Of a stretch of DNA of 64,000 bases, positions 1-8,782 are shown piece after piece. Origin of the DNA: Pseudomonas urmiensis (GTDB lineage Bacteria > Pseudomonadota > Gammaproteobacteria > Pseudomonadales > Pseudomonadaceae); assembly GCF_014268815.2 (NCBI RefSeq), contig NZ_JABWRE020000001.1, forward strand, positions 2,795,001-2,859,000, given 5' to 3'. The translations under genes were made by a program, and so were the position numbers. Every line of letters begins with the position of its first letter. Positions within the stretch are counted from its first letter, which is position 1. The notes beneath the pieces were generated by a model that saw only the letters and a list, made by a program, of their open reading frames with translations, ran no database searches and was not told the origin of the DNA.

Positions 1-145
1 CCTGGGCGCTACGCCGCAGCCGGTCGAATTGCCGCCTGCCACGCAGCGTCTGTTCGACAGCAGCGATAACGCCCACCCCGATTCCACCCTGGCCGCGCAC
101 AGTTGCGTGGTCAGCCTGCTTGCCCCTGCCCTGGAGCCTACATGA
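1..145 (+). CDS. treZ: malto-oligosyltrehalose trehalohydrolase, C-terminal end (partial)
   Basis: Only the last 47 codons are inside the window. They are read in frame from base 2 and end in TGA at 143-145. The visible tail (LFDSSD, then LAAHSCVVSLLAP) looks like the final beta-sandwich domain of a GH13 enzyme. TreZ releases trehalose from maltooligosyl-trehalose made by TreY. The call rests mainly on position: in Pseudomonas treZ lies just before malQ and treY. The stop overlaps the malQ start as ATGA, which suggests translational coupling. The fragment is too short for a motif-based call. Confidence 0.6.
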   Translation, partial: LGATPQPVELPPATQRLFDSSDNAHPDSTLAAHSCVVSLLAPALEPT

Positions 146-2211
146 GCGAATTGCCGTTGCACCGTCTGGCCGCCCGTGTGGGAGTGGCCCGTGACTGGAT
201 CGATGCCAACAACCGCCCGCAGCAGGTCAGCGACCCGGTACTGCGCCAAGTCCTGGCCGGGCTTGGCCACCCGGCAACCGATGACGCGGCGATCGCGGCC
301 AGCCTGCAAAGCCTGGATCAAGCCGAAGACAGCGAGCACCTGCCGCCGCTACTGACCGTCGATATCGACCAGCCGCTGCCGCTGGCGCGTTACTTTTCTG
401 CCGGCAGCCCGGTGCGTTGTGTGCTGGAAAACGGCGACCCTGTGGAGCTGAACCTCGACGAACAGGCGCAACTGCCCGGCAAACTGCCCATCGGTTATCA
501 CCAGCTGGATATCGATGGCCGCAGCTTCAGCGTGGCGGTAGCGCCTCTGCGTTGCCATGCCTTGCACGATGCCGTTCAAGAGCCACCGCCGCGTTGCTGG
601 GGCCTGTCGGTGCAGCTGTACAGCCTGCGCCGCCCGGGTGACGGCGGCTATGGCGACTGCCTGGCCCTGGAGCAATTGGCCCGCAGTGCGGCCGAGCGTG
701 GCGCCGATGCCTTGGCGATCAGCCCAATCCACGCGTTGTCGGGCGCCGACCAGCGCCACTACAGCCCCTACTCCCCGTCCAGCCGGCTGCTGCTCAACAG
801 CCTCTATGCCAGCCCCGCGGCGCTGCTCGGCGAGCGCACCGTGCGCCTGGCCATCGAGGCCTGCGAGCTGCAACCCACCCTCGATGAGCTGGAGCGCCAG
901 TCGTTGGTCGACTGGCCGCGCGCCGCCGACGCCCAACAGCGTCTGCTCAAGGCGCTGTACAAGGATTTCAGCCAGGGCAATCACCCGCTGCGCGAAGACT
1001 TCGACAGTTTTCGCCAAGCCGGTGGCCAGGCCCTGGAGCATCATTGCCGCTTCGAGGTTCTGCAAACCGAGGCCATGGAGCGCGGCCTGGGTGCCGACTG
1101 GCGCAACTGGCCGGCCGCCTGGCACGACCCGTACCACCCCGAGGTGGAAGCCTTCGCCAGCGCCCATCCATCGTGGGTGGAGTACCACGCGTTCTGCCAA
1201 TGGCTGACGGAGCGCGGCCTGCAACGCGCCCAGGAAGCAGCGCGCGGCAACGGCATGGCCGTCGGGCTGATCGCCGATCTGGCGGTGGGTGCCGATGGCG
1301 CTGGCAGCCAGGGCTGGAGCCGCCAGGACGAGCTGCTATCTGAGCTGACGGTCGGCGCCCCACCGGATATCCTCAACCGCGCCGGCCAGGACTGGGGCAT
1401 CAGCGCGTTCTCACCTGAAGGCCTCAAGCGCAACGGCTACCGCGCCTTCATCGAAATGCTGCGGGCCAATCTGGCCCATGCCGGGGGCCTGCGCATCGAC
1501 CATGTGATGGGCCTGCGCCGGCTGTGGCTGATCCCCCGGGGCGCCAAGCCCAGCGAAGGCGCCTACCTCAATTTCCCCCTGGATGACCTGCTGCGCTTGC
1601 TGACCCTGGAGTCGGTGCGCCACCAGGCAGTGATCCTTGGCGAAGACCTCGGCACGGTGCCGGAAGGCCTGCGCGAAGTGCTCGCCGACAAGGCCATACT
1701 GGGCATGCGCGTGCTGCCCTTCGAGCAGACCTCGACTGGCCATTTCAAGCCGATTCTCGACTGGCCAGACAACGCCCTGGCCACCACCGGCACCCACGAC
1801 CTGGCGCCGCTGGCCGGTTGGCTGCAAAGCCGCGATATCGACTGGTATCACCGCCTGCACTTGATCGATGCGCCTGCCGAACTGCACTGGCGCCATGACC
1901 GGCAAAAGGAGCGCGACGGCCTGCGCCGCCTGCTGGAAGCCAACTATGGCCCGCTCAAATCCGACGACGAGCTGATCGATGCGGCCATCCGCTACGTCGG
2001 CCATACCCGCGCGCCGCTGGTGCTGATCCCGCTGGAAGACCTGTTAGGCAGCGACGAGCAAGCCAACCTGCCCGGCACCACCGAAGGCCACCCCAATTGG
2101 CGCCGCCGTTTCGCCCTGGCGGTGCGCGACCTGCTCGACGATGAAGACGCCGCACGGCGCCTGGAGCTGCTGGCCCAGGCCCGTGAACAAGCCTGGGAGC
2201 GTGACCGATGA
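142..2211 (+). CDS. malQ: 4-alpha-glucanotransferase (amylomaltase, GH77)
   Basis: A protein of 689 aa that transfers alpha-1,4-glucan chains between maltodextrins in the cytoplasm. GH77 motifs are visible: the nucleophile region GLRIDHVMGLRRLW, the acid/base region VILGEDLGTVPEGL and the third acidic region GTHDLAPLAG. The length matches the MalQ family. I chose the ATG at 142 because it overlaps the treZ stop as ATGA; a longer frame from a TTG at 103 would run into treZ. The gene sits in the treZ-malQ-treY run, and its 3' end overlaps treY by 4 bases. MalQ probably reshapes the maltodextrins that TreY, GlgX and GlgE make or use. Confidence 0.95.
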   Translation: MSELPLHRLAARVGVARDWIDANNRPQQVSDPVLRQVLAGLGHPATDDAAIAASLQSLDQAEDSEHLPPLLTVDIDQPLPLARYFSAGSPVRCVLENGDPVELNLDEQAQLPGKLPIGYHQLDIDGRSFSVAVAPLRCHALHDAVQEPPPRCWGLSVQLYSLRRPGDGGYGDCLALEQLARSAAERGADALAISPIHALSGADQRHYSPYSPSSRLLLNSLYASPAALLGERTVRLAIEACELQPTLDELERQSLVDWPRAADAQQRLLKALYKDFSQGNHPLREDFDSFRQAGGQALEHHCRFEVLQTEAMERGLGADWRNWPAAWHDPYHPEVEAFASAHPSWVEYHAFCQWLTERGLQRAQEAARGNGMAVGLIADLAVGADGAGSQGWSRQDELLSELTVGAPPDILNRAGQDWGISAFSPEGLKRNGYRAFIEMLRANLAHAGGLRIDHVMGLRRLWLIPRGAKPSEGAYLNFPLDDLLRLLTLESVRHQAVILGEDLGTVPEGLREVLADKAILGMRVLPFEQTSTGHFKPILDWPDNALATTGTHDLAPLAGWLQSRDIDWYHRLHLIDAPAELHWRHDRQKERDGLRRLLEANYGPLKSDDELIDAAIRYVGHTRAPLVLIPLEDLLGSDEQANLPGTTEGHPNWRRRFALAVRDLLDDEDAARRLELLAQAREQAWERDR

Positions 2212-4982
2212 AACCCTTGACCGCCACCGTGCGGCTGCAATTTCACAGCGACTTCACCCTGGATGACGCGGTGCCGCTGGTGCCGTACTTCGCCCGCTTG
2301 GGCATCAGCCACCTCTACGCCTCGCCAATCCTCAAGGCCCGCGCCGGCTCGCGGCATGGCTACGATGTGGTCGACCCGACACGGGTCAACCCGGAGCTGG
2401 GCGGCGAAGCCGCGCTGCTGCGCTTGGTCGGTGCATTGCGTCAGCACAGCATGGGGCTGATCCTCGACACGGTGTCCAACCACATGGCTGTGGGCGGCGC
2501 CGACAACCCTTGGTGGCAGAGCCTGCTGGCCTGGGGGCGACGCAGCCCCTATGCCGAGTTCTTCGACATTCAATGGCACTCCAGCGACCCGCTGCTGGCC
2601 GGCCAATTGCTGTTGCCGTTTCTCGGCACAGACTATGGCGCGGCCTTGCAACAGGGCGACATCCCGCTGACCTTCGACGCCGATCAAGGGGTACTGGAGG
2701 TCGCTCATTACGACCATCGCTTCCCCATTTGCCCGCTGGACTACCCGCGCATCCTGGGGCACAGCCAGCACCCGCAGTTGCGCGAGCTGGCCCAACGCTT
2801 CAACAGCCTGCATGAGTCGCCCGAGCCAGTGACCGCTGCCCTGCCCTTGCACGCCGAACTGGCTCGCGTGGTCAACCAGGGCGCTAGCCTGGATGAGGCC
2901 CTGAGCGCCTTCGACAGCCGCACCGAAGCGGGCTTCAAGCGCCTGCATCAGTTGCTCGAACGCCAGACCTACCGCCTGGCCAGCTGGCGCACGGCGGCGG
3001 ACGATATCAACTGGCGGCGTTTTTTCGACATCAACGAGCTGGGCGGCCTGCGGGTCGAGCGCGCGCTGGTGTTCGAAGCGACCCATGCCAAGCTGTTCGA
3101 GCTGATCGAGCGCGGTTTGGTCGATGGCCTGCGCATCGACCATATCGACGGCCTGGCCGATCCACGCGGTTACTGTCGCAAGTTGCGCCGGCGCGTCGAC
3201 AGCCTGTTGGCCACGCGCCCGCTGGACGCTGCGCTTGAGCACTTCCCGATCTACGTGGAGAAGATCCTCGGCGTCGATGAGCACCTGCATCAGGACTGGC
3301 TCACCGACGGCACCACCGGCTACGAGTTCATGAACCAGGTGTCGCTGCTCCAGCACGACCCCGCGGGTGAAGAGCCGCTGACCGAGTTGTGGCGCAGCGT
3401 CAGCGAGCGCCCTGACTTCCCTGAGGAAGTCCGCCAGGCGCGCCATCTGGTGCTCAACGCCAGCCTGGCCGGCGACTGTGAGTCGGTGGCCCAGGCGCTG
3501 CTGCAAGTGGCGCGCGACGACCTGATGACCCGTGACCTGACCCTGGGTGCGATTCGCCGGGCGCTCCAGGCGCTGGTCGAGCATTACCCGGTGTACCGCA
3601 CCTATATCAACGCCATCGGCCGCCCCGCTGAAGACGAAGCGTTTTTCCAGCAGGCGCTGAGTGGCGCCCGGCAAACCTTGAGCGAAGCCGACTGGCCGTT
3701 GCTCGACCAGCTCCAGCTGTGGCTCGGCGGCCAACCCTGGCGCCGCCTGCCGCCTGGCCGGCCACGCAAGCACCTGCGCCATGCCTGCGTGCGCTTCCAG
3801 CAGCTGACCGCGCCGAGCGCGGCCAAGGCTGTGGAAGACACTGCCTTCTACCGCTCGGCCCGATTGCTCTCGCGCAATGATGTGGGCTTTGAGGCCGAGC
3901 GCTTCAGCGCCGCGCCCGAGGCGTTTCACACCGAGGCCGAGCGCCGCCTGCGCGACTTCCCCGACAACCTGCTGGCCACCGCCACCCATGACCACAAGCG
4001 CGGCGAAGACTGCCGCGCGCGCCTGGCGGTGCTCAGCGAACGTGGGCCTTGGCTGGCCAGCCGGGTCGAGCATTGGCGCGAGTTGGCCGCGCCGCTGCGC
4101 CAGGCCTTGGAAGATGGCCCGGCGCCGAGCCCGGCTGATGAAATGATGCTGCTGCAGACGCTGCTCGGTAGCTGGCCACTGCAGCTTGACCGGCACGATC
4201 AAGCCGCCCTTGGCCGCTACGCCGAACGGATTCGCCAGTGGCAGCAGAAGGCCCTGCGCGAAGCCAAATTGCGCAGCGCCTGGAGCGCGCCGAACGAAGC
4301 CTATGAAACGGCGTGCGCGGCCTATATCGATGGCCTGCTGCTGGAGCGCGAGAATGAGCAGCTGCGCAATTCACTGGCAGAGGCTGCGCAGTCGATCGCC
4401 TGCGCAGGTGCGCTCAATGGGCTGGTGCAGTGCCTGCTACGGATGACTTCGCCGGGGCTGCCCGACCTGTACCAGGGTAATGAGTACTGGGACCTGAGCC
4501 TGGTCGACCCGGACAACCGCCGCCCAGTGGACTACGCTGTGAGGCGGGCCAGCCTGGACGACAGCACGCCGCTGGCAGCGCTGCTCGAACACTGGCGCGA
4601 TGGGCGGATCAAGCAGGCGTTGATCGCCCAGGTCCTCGACTGTCGTCAGGCCTATCCAGCGCTATTTCGCCGGGGTGACTACCTGCCGCTGGCCGTGCAG
4701 GGCCGGCATGCCGACAAGGTACTGGCGTTTGCCCGCCTGGGCGAAGGTGAGCGCGCGATTGTGGTGGTACCACGTTTGACCTACGCGTTACTGGGCAACA
4801 GCCCAACACCGTTGATCCCGGCACAGAACTGGGACGACACCCGGCTGATTCTGCCGTTTGCCTCGTCACCTGCCAATTGGACTGGACTTTTCGCCAGCCG
4901 CGCGGTCAGCCCTTCTAGAGAGCTGATGTTGAGCGCTGTGCTGGCTGAATGTCCGGTCAATCTGTTGATACAACAATCTTGA
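2208..4982 (+). CDS. treY: malto-oligosyltrehalose synthase (GH13)
   Basis: A protein of 924 aa that isomerises the reducing-end alpha-1,4 bond of maltodextrins to alpha-1,1, giving maltooligosyl-trehalose for TreZ to cleave. GH13 regions are visible in order: LILDTVSNHM, GLRIDHIDGLADP with the nucleophile Asp, IYVEKIL with the acid/base Glu, and TATHDHKRGED, which is the TreY form of region IV. The length is normal for Pseudomonas TreY. The start overlaps the malQ stop (ATGA at 2208-2211), so the three genes are probably one transcript. A small DUF2934 gene follows 17 bases after the stop. Confidence 0.95.
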   Translation: MKPLTATVRLQFHSDFTLDDAVPLVPYFARLGISHLYASPILKARAGSRHGYDVVDPTRVNPELGGEAALLRLVGALRQHSMGLILDTVSNHMAVGGADNPWWQSLLAWGRRSPYAEFFDIQWHSSDPLLAGQLLLPFLGTDYGAALQQGDIPLTFDADQGVLEVAHYDHRFPICPLDYPRILGHSQHPQLRELAQRFNSLHESPEPVTAALPLHAELARVVNQGASLDEALSAFDSRTEAGFKRLHQLLERQTYRLASWRTAADDINWRRFFDINELGGLRVERALVFEATHAKLFELIERGLVDGLRIDHIDGLADPRGYCRKLRRRVDSLLATRPLDAALEHFPIYVEKILGVDEHLHQDWLTDGTTGYEFMNQVSLLQHDPAGEEPLTELWRSVSERPDFPEEVRQARHLVLNASLAGDCESVAQALLQVARDDLMTRDLTLGAIRRALQALVEHYPVYRTYINAIGRPAEDEAFFQQALSGARQTLSEADWPLLDQLQLWLGGQPWRRLPPGRPRKHLRHACVRFQQLTAPSAAKAVEDTAFYRSARLLSRNDVGFEAERFSAAPEAFHTEAERRLRDFPDNLLATATHDHKRGEDCRARLAVLSERGPWLASRVEHWRELAAPLRQALEDGPAPSPADEMMLLQTLLGSWPLQLDRHDQAALGRYAERIRQWQQKALREAKLRSAWSAPNEAYETACAAYIDGLLLERENEQLRNSLAEAAQSIACAGALNGLVQCLLRMTSPGLPDLYQGNEYWDLSLVDPDNRRPVDYAVRRASLDDSTPLAALLEHWRDGRIKQALIAQVLDCRQAYPALFRRGDYLPLAVQGRHADKVLAFARLGEGERAIVVVPRLTYALLGNSPTPLIPAQNWDDTRLILPFASSPANWTGLFASRAVSPSRELMLSAVLAECPVNLLIQQS

Positions 4983-4999
4983 GCATCAGGAGCGTCATG

Positions 5000-5284
5000 A
5001 TGAGTGTCGATGAAAAGCGTATTCGCCAATTTGCCTATGAGATCTGGGAGTCCGAGGGCAAGCCTGCCGGGCAGGAGGAGCGCCATTGGGAGATGGCGCG
5101 CAAGCTTGCCGAAGCTGAAGCCCTGGCGCCCAAGGCTGCGCCGCGCAAGAAGCCGGCTGCAGCCAAGCCTAAGGTTGCGGCAGAACCCAAGGCTGCGGCC
5201 AAGCCCAAGGTGGCCAGCAGCGCGGCCGCCAAGCCGGTTGCCGAGAAGAAGCCCCGGGCGGTGAAAAAGCCCAGTGCGGGGTGA
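5000..5284 (+). CDS. DUF2934-family small protein with Lys/Ala-rich tail
   Basis: A protein of 94 aa. The first 45 residues (KRIRQFAYEIWESEG, then HWEMARKLAEAEA) match the DUF2934 pattern of an IRxxAYxIWExxG helix followed by a second helix. The rest is a repeated Ala-Lys-Pro tail of the PKAAAKPK kind, resembling histone-H1-like tails. An AGGAG lies at 4988-4992; the ATG at 5000 gives the better spacing, and another ATG is at 4997. A DUF2934 gene between treY and glgX is usual in Pseudomonas. Its function is unknown; the basic tail suggests nucleic acid binding, but that is inference only. Confidence 0.75.
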   Translation: MSVDEKRIRQFAYEIWESEGKPAGQEERHWEMARKLAEAEALAPKAAPRKKPAAAKPKVAAEPKAAAKPKVASSAAAKPVAEKKPRAVKKPSAG

Positions 5285-5368
5285 GTCTTTCCAGACGCCT
5301 TTGCCCAGCAATACAGGGGCCGCTGCGCGCCCCTGACACCCCCCTCCCCCTGGCCAACGAGGACTGCC

Positions 5369-7522
5369 ATGAGCCCCCGCACCCCGAAGAAAACCCGCTC
5401 TGTCGCCCCATCGCGCATTCGTGAAGGCATGCCCTTCCCGCTCGGCGCCACCTGGGACGGCCTGGGAGTCAACTTCGCCCTGTTCTCGGCCAATGCCACC
5501 AAAGTCGAGCTGTGCTTGTTCGACTCCACTGGCGAGCAGGAGCTCGAACGCATCGAGCTGCCGGAATACACCGATGAGATCTACCACGGCTACCTACCCG
5601 ACGCCCACCCAGGCCTGGTCTACGGCTATCGCGTCTACGGCCCCTACGAGCCGGAGAATGGCCATCGCTTCAACCACAACAAGCTATTGATCGATCCCTA
5701 CGCCAAACAACTGGTCGGCACCCTGAAGTGGTCCGAGGCGCTGTTCGGCTACACCATTGGCCATCCCGATGGCGATTTGTCGTTCGATGAGCGTGACAGC
5801 GCGCCCTTCGTGCCCAAATGCAAAGTCATCGACCCGGCCTTCACCTGGGGCCGCGACCATCGCGTGCAGGTGCCGTGGGAACGGACCATCCTCTACGAAG
5901 CACACACCCGCGGTATCAGCATGCGCCACCCGGCGGTGCCCGAGGCGTTGCGCGGCACCTTTGCCGGCCTTGCCAACGATGAGCTGCTCAAGCACATCAA
6001 GGATCTGGGCGTGTCCTCCATCGAACTGCTGCCGATCCACGCCTTCGTCAACGACCAGCATTTGCTCGACAAGGGCCTGAACAACTATTGGGGCTACAAC
6101 AGCATCGCCTTCTTCGCGCCGCACCCCAAGTACCTGGCCAGCGGCAAGATCGCCGAGTTCAAGGAGATGGTCGCCCACCTGCACGACGCAGGCCTGGAGG
6201 TGATCCTCGATGTGGTCTACAACCACACCGCCGAAGGCAACGAACAAGGCCCGACCCTGTCGATGCGCGGCATCGACAACGCCTCGTACTACCGCCTGAT
6301 GCCCGATGACAAGCGCTACTACATCAACGACTCCGGCACCGGCAACACCCTCGACCTGAGCCACCCTTGCGTGCTGCAACTGGTCACCGATTCGCTGCGC
6401 TACTGGGCCGGCGAGATGCGCGTGGATGGCTTTCGCTTCGACCTGGCGACCATCCTGGGCCGCTACCACGATGGCTACAACGAGCGGCACAGCTTCCTCG
6501 TCGCCTGCCGCCAAGACCCGCTGCTGAGCCAAGTCAAGCTGATCGCCGAACCTTGGGACTGCGGCCCAGGCGGCTATCAGGTGGGCAACTTCGCCCCCGG
6601 CTGGGCCGAATGGAACGACCGTTTTCGCGACACCGTGCGCAGCTTCTGGAAAGGCGACGAGGGCCAATTGGCCGACTTCGCCTCACGCATGACGGCCTCA
6701 GGCGACATGTTCAACAACCGCGGCCGGCGCCCCTATGCCTCGGTCAACTTCGTTACCGCCCACGACGGCTTCACCCTGCGTGACCTGGTCTCGTACAACG
6801 ATAAGCACAACGAAGACAACGACGAGAACAATCAGGACGGCACCGACAACAACCTGTCATGGAACTGCGGCGCCGAGGGGCCGACCGAAGACCCTGAAAT
6901 CAATGCCCTGCGCATGCGCCAGATGCGCAACTTCTTCGCCACCCTGCTGCTGGCCCAAGGCACGCCGATGATCGTTGCCGGCGATGAGTTCAGCCGCACC
7001 CAGCATGGCAATAACAACGCCTACTGCCAGGACAGTGAGATCGGCTGGATCAACTGGGACCTGGACGAGCAAGGCAGCGAGCTGCTGACCTTCGTCAAGC
7101 GCCTGACCCGCTTGCGCCTGGCCTACCCGGTGCTGCGCCGCTCACGCTTTTTGGTCGGCGACTACAACGAGGCGATTGGCGTCAAGGATGTCACCTGGCT
7201 GGCCCCCGATGGCAGCGAGATGACCGTGGAGCAATGGCAAGACCCGCACGGGCGTTGCCTGGGCATGCTGATGGATGGCCGCGCACAAGTCAGCGGGATT
7301 GCCCGGCCAGGGTCTGAGGCGACGATGCTGCTGATCGTCAATGCCCACCATGACACCGTGCCGTTCAAACTGCCTGCCGTGCCTGAAGGCGACTACTGGA
7401 GCTGCCTGATCGATACCGATCGACCGCAGTTGCGCAAGCCGCAGCATTTGCCATTCGAAACGATGTTCGAGGCGACTGGGCGCTCGTTGCTGCTGATGGT
7501 GCTGCAGCGCGAGGAGGACTGA
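5369..7522 (+). CDS. glgX: glycogen debranching enzyme GlgX (GH13_11)
   Basis: A protein of 717 aa that hydrolyses alpha-1,6 branches of glycogen limit dextrins. An N-terminal CBM48-type domain (about residues 12-110, PFPLGATWDGLGVNFALFSA) precedes a GH13 barrel with VILDVVYNHTAEG, GFRFDLATILGR, the acid/base Glu in LIAEPWDCG, and VTAHDGFTLRDLVSYN. The debranching-specific stretch KHNEDNDENNQDG is present. The ATG at 5369 follows AACGAGGA. The gene lies 84 bases after the DUF2934 gene and probably shares its transcript. GlgX would feed linear maltodextrin to TreY/TreZ and MalQ. Confidence 0.96.
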   Translation: MSPRTPKKTRSVAPSRIREGMPFPLGATWDGLGVNFALFSANATKVELCLFDSTGEQELERIELPEYTDEIYHGYLPDAHPGLVYGYRVYGPYEPENGHRFNHNKLLIDPYAKQLVGTLKWSEALFGYTIGHPDGDLSFDERDSAPFVPKCKVIDPAFTWGRDHRVQVPWERTILYEAHTRGISMRHPAVPEALRGTFAGLANDELLKHIKDLGVSSIELLPIHAFVNDQHLLDKGLNNYWGYNSIAFFAPHPKYLASGKIAEFKEMVAHLHDAGLEVILDVVYNHTAEGNEQGPTLSMRGIDNASYYRLMPDDKRYYINDSGTGNTLDLSHPCVLQLVTDSLRYWAGEMRVDGFRFDLATILGRYHDGYNERHSFLVACRQDPLLSQVKLIAEPWDCGPGGYQVGNFAPGWAEWNDRFRDTVRSFWKGDEGQLADFASRMTASGDMFNNRGRRPYASVNFVTAHDGFTLRDLVSYNDKHNEDNDENNQDGTDNNLSWNCGAEGPTEDPEINALRMRQMRNFFATLLLAQGTPMIVAGDEFSRTQHGNNNAYCQDSEIGWINWDLDEQGSELLTFVKRLTRLRLAYPVLRRSRFLVGDYNEAIGVKDVTWLAPDGSEMTVEQWQDPHGRCLGMLMDGRAQVSGIARPGSEATMLLIVNAHHDTVPFKLPAVPEGDYWSCLIDTDRPQLRKPQHLPFETMFEATGRSLLLMVLQREED

Positions 7523-7565
7523 ACCCAACTGGGCTGATTCGGTCCTAGACAATAGCGTTTGTTGT

Positions 7566-7632
7566 GTCAGTGGCGGCTTTATCGCAGGGCATTGTGGGAG
7601 CGGGCTTGCCCCGCGATGAGGCCGCCACTGAC
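7566..7632. repeat. single REP element inside a 12-bp inverted repeat
   Basis: A Pseudomonas-type REP core lies at 7594-7620. It is enclosed by perfect 12-base arms, GTCAGTGGCGGC at 7566-7577 and GCCGCCACTGAC at 7621-7632, so the whole stretch could fold as one long stem. It lies between glgX and the next gene. Confidence 0.8.
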
Positions 7633-7670
7633 CCAACCCACTCAGCAGCCAGCCAGGAACAGGAGTCCCC

Positions 7671-8465
7671 GTGAACCTCGAAGCCGGCAGTCAAGGTTTC
7701 GCCTCCGTCAGCCAATCCCCGGCCGTCGACCGACTCCGGGTCCTGACGGTCAATACCCACAAAGGCTTTACCGCCTTCAACCGGCGCTTCATCTTGCCGG
7801 AGCTACGCGAGGCGGTGCGCAGCACCCAAGCCGATATCGTGTTTCTCCAGGAAGTGCTCGGCAGCCACGACCGCCACGCTGCGCGTTACCCCGGCTGGCC
7901 GCAGACCTCACAATACGAGTTTCTCGCCGACAGCATGTGGAGCGACTTCGCCTACGGCCGCAATGCGGTCTACCCCGATGGCCACCACGGCAACGCCCTG
8001 CTGTCCAAATACCCGATCCTGGAGCACCGCAACCTCGACGTGTCGATCACCGGCCCCGAGCGCCGCGGCCTGCTGCATTGCATCCTGGATGTGCCCGGCC
8101 AGCGCCCGGTGCATGCCATCTGCGTGCACTTGTCGCTGCTCGAAAGCCACCGCCAGCAGCAATTGCAGTTGCTGCGCAAACTGCTCGACGCCCTGCCCGC
8201 TGACGAGCCGGTGATCATCGCCGGCGACTTCAACGACTGGAAGCTGCGCGGCAACCGCACCCTGGGCCTTGCGCGCGACCTGCACGAAGCGTTCGAGCGC
8301 CACCATGGCCTGCTCGCCCGAACGTATCCGGCGCGTTTGCCATTACTGCGCCTGGACCGGATCTACCTGCGCAATGCCCAGAGCCACGCCCCGCAAATCC
8401 TCGGCCACAAGCCTTGGACGCACCTGTCGGACCACCTGCCACTGGCAGTGGAAGTGCGTCTGTAG
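7671..8465 (+). CDS. endonuclease/exonuclease/phosphatase family protein (YbhP-like)
   Basis: A protein of 264 aa with the DNase I-like phosphoesterase fold. Visible motifs are VNTHKGF near the start, the metal-binding Glu in IVFLQEVLG, GNALLSKYPI, HAICVHLSLLESHR, IIAGDFNDW and the catalytic C-terminal LSDHLPLAVEV. It probably hydrolyses a phosphodiester or phosphate ester, but the substrate cannot be read from sequence. The start is GTG at 7671, preceded by AGGAGT at the right spacing. In some bacteria a relative (YbhP) is linked to cardiolipin synthase genes; none is seen here. A REP separates it from glgX. Confidence 0.85.
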   Translation: MNLEAGSQGFASVSQSPAVDRLRVLTVNTHKGFTAFNRRFILPELREAVRSTQADIVFLQEVLGSHDRHAARYPGWPQTSQYEFLADSMWSDFAYGRNAVYPDGHHGNALLSKYPILEHRNLDVSITGPERRGLLHCILDVPGQRPVHAICVHLSLLESHRQQQLQLLRKLLDALPADEPVIIAGDFNDWKLRGNRTLGLARDLHEAFERHHGLLARTYPARLPLLRLDRIYLRNAQSHAPQILGHKPWTHLSDHLPLAVEVRL

Positions 8466-8782
8466 CAATGATTCGGCATAGCCGCACAAGGGCAAATAGC
8501 GAACCTGGCTATGGGCAATGGATTTATCCATTAATTCAATGGGTTAACACCTGCTACAGACCTTGAACAGATCCTTCACGTTTTCTTGACGCAAGCCTTG
8601 TCCTCTCCTTAGCTGAACTTAATACCAGACGTAAAAAATTTGCGCCGGGCCTCTAGCTCGCGCCTTCGTGCGCGCTCGAACAGGCTGGCGTGCTGGTTTG
8701 GGTCGCCCTCTGTTTTGTCGTACAGCTCGTGACAACAGGCCAGGTCCTTGGGCTGTACCTTAAAAACAAGAGGAGAACCGCC
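8466..8782. other. 317-bp intergenic region upstream of the outer-membrane protein gene
   Basis: No plus-strand gene is supported. AGGAGA at 8771-8776 is the ribosome site for the ATG at 8783. On the minus strand, 8758 down to the TAA at 8609-8611 reads as a coding-like tract (QPKDLACCHELYDK at one end) with strong GC3 bias but no usable start codon. It may be a gene remnant or the complement of a leader. Confidence 0.5.

Noticed and set aside
1992..4202. A 736-codon minus-strand frame opposite treY.
   Set aside because: Shadow of treY, no recognisable domain and no ribosome site.
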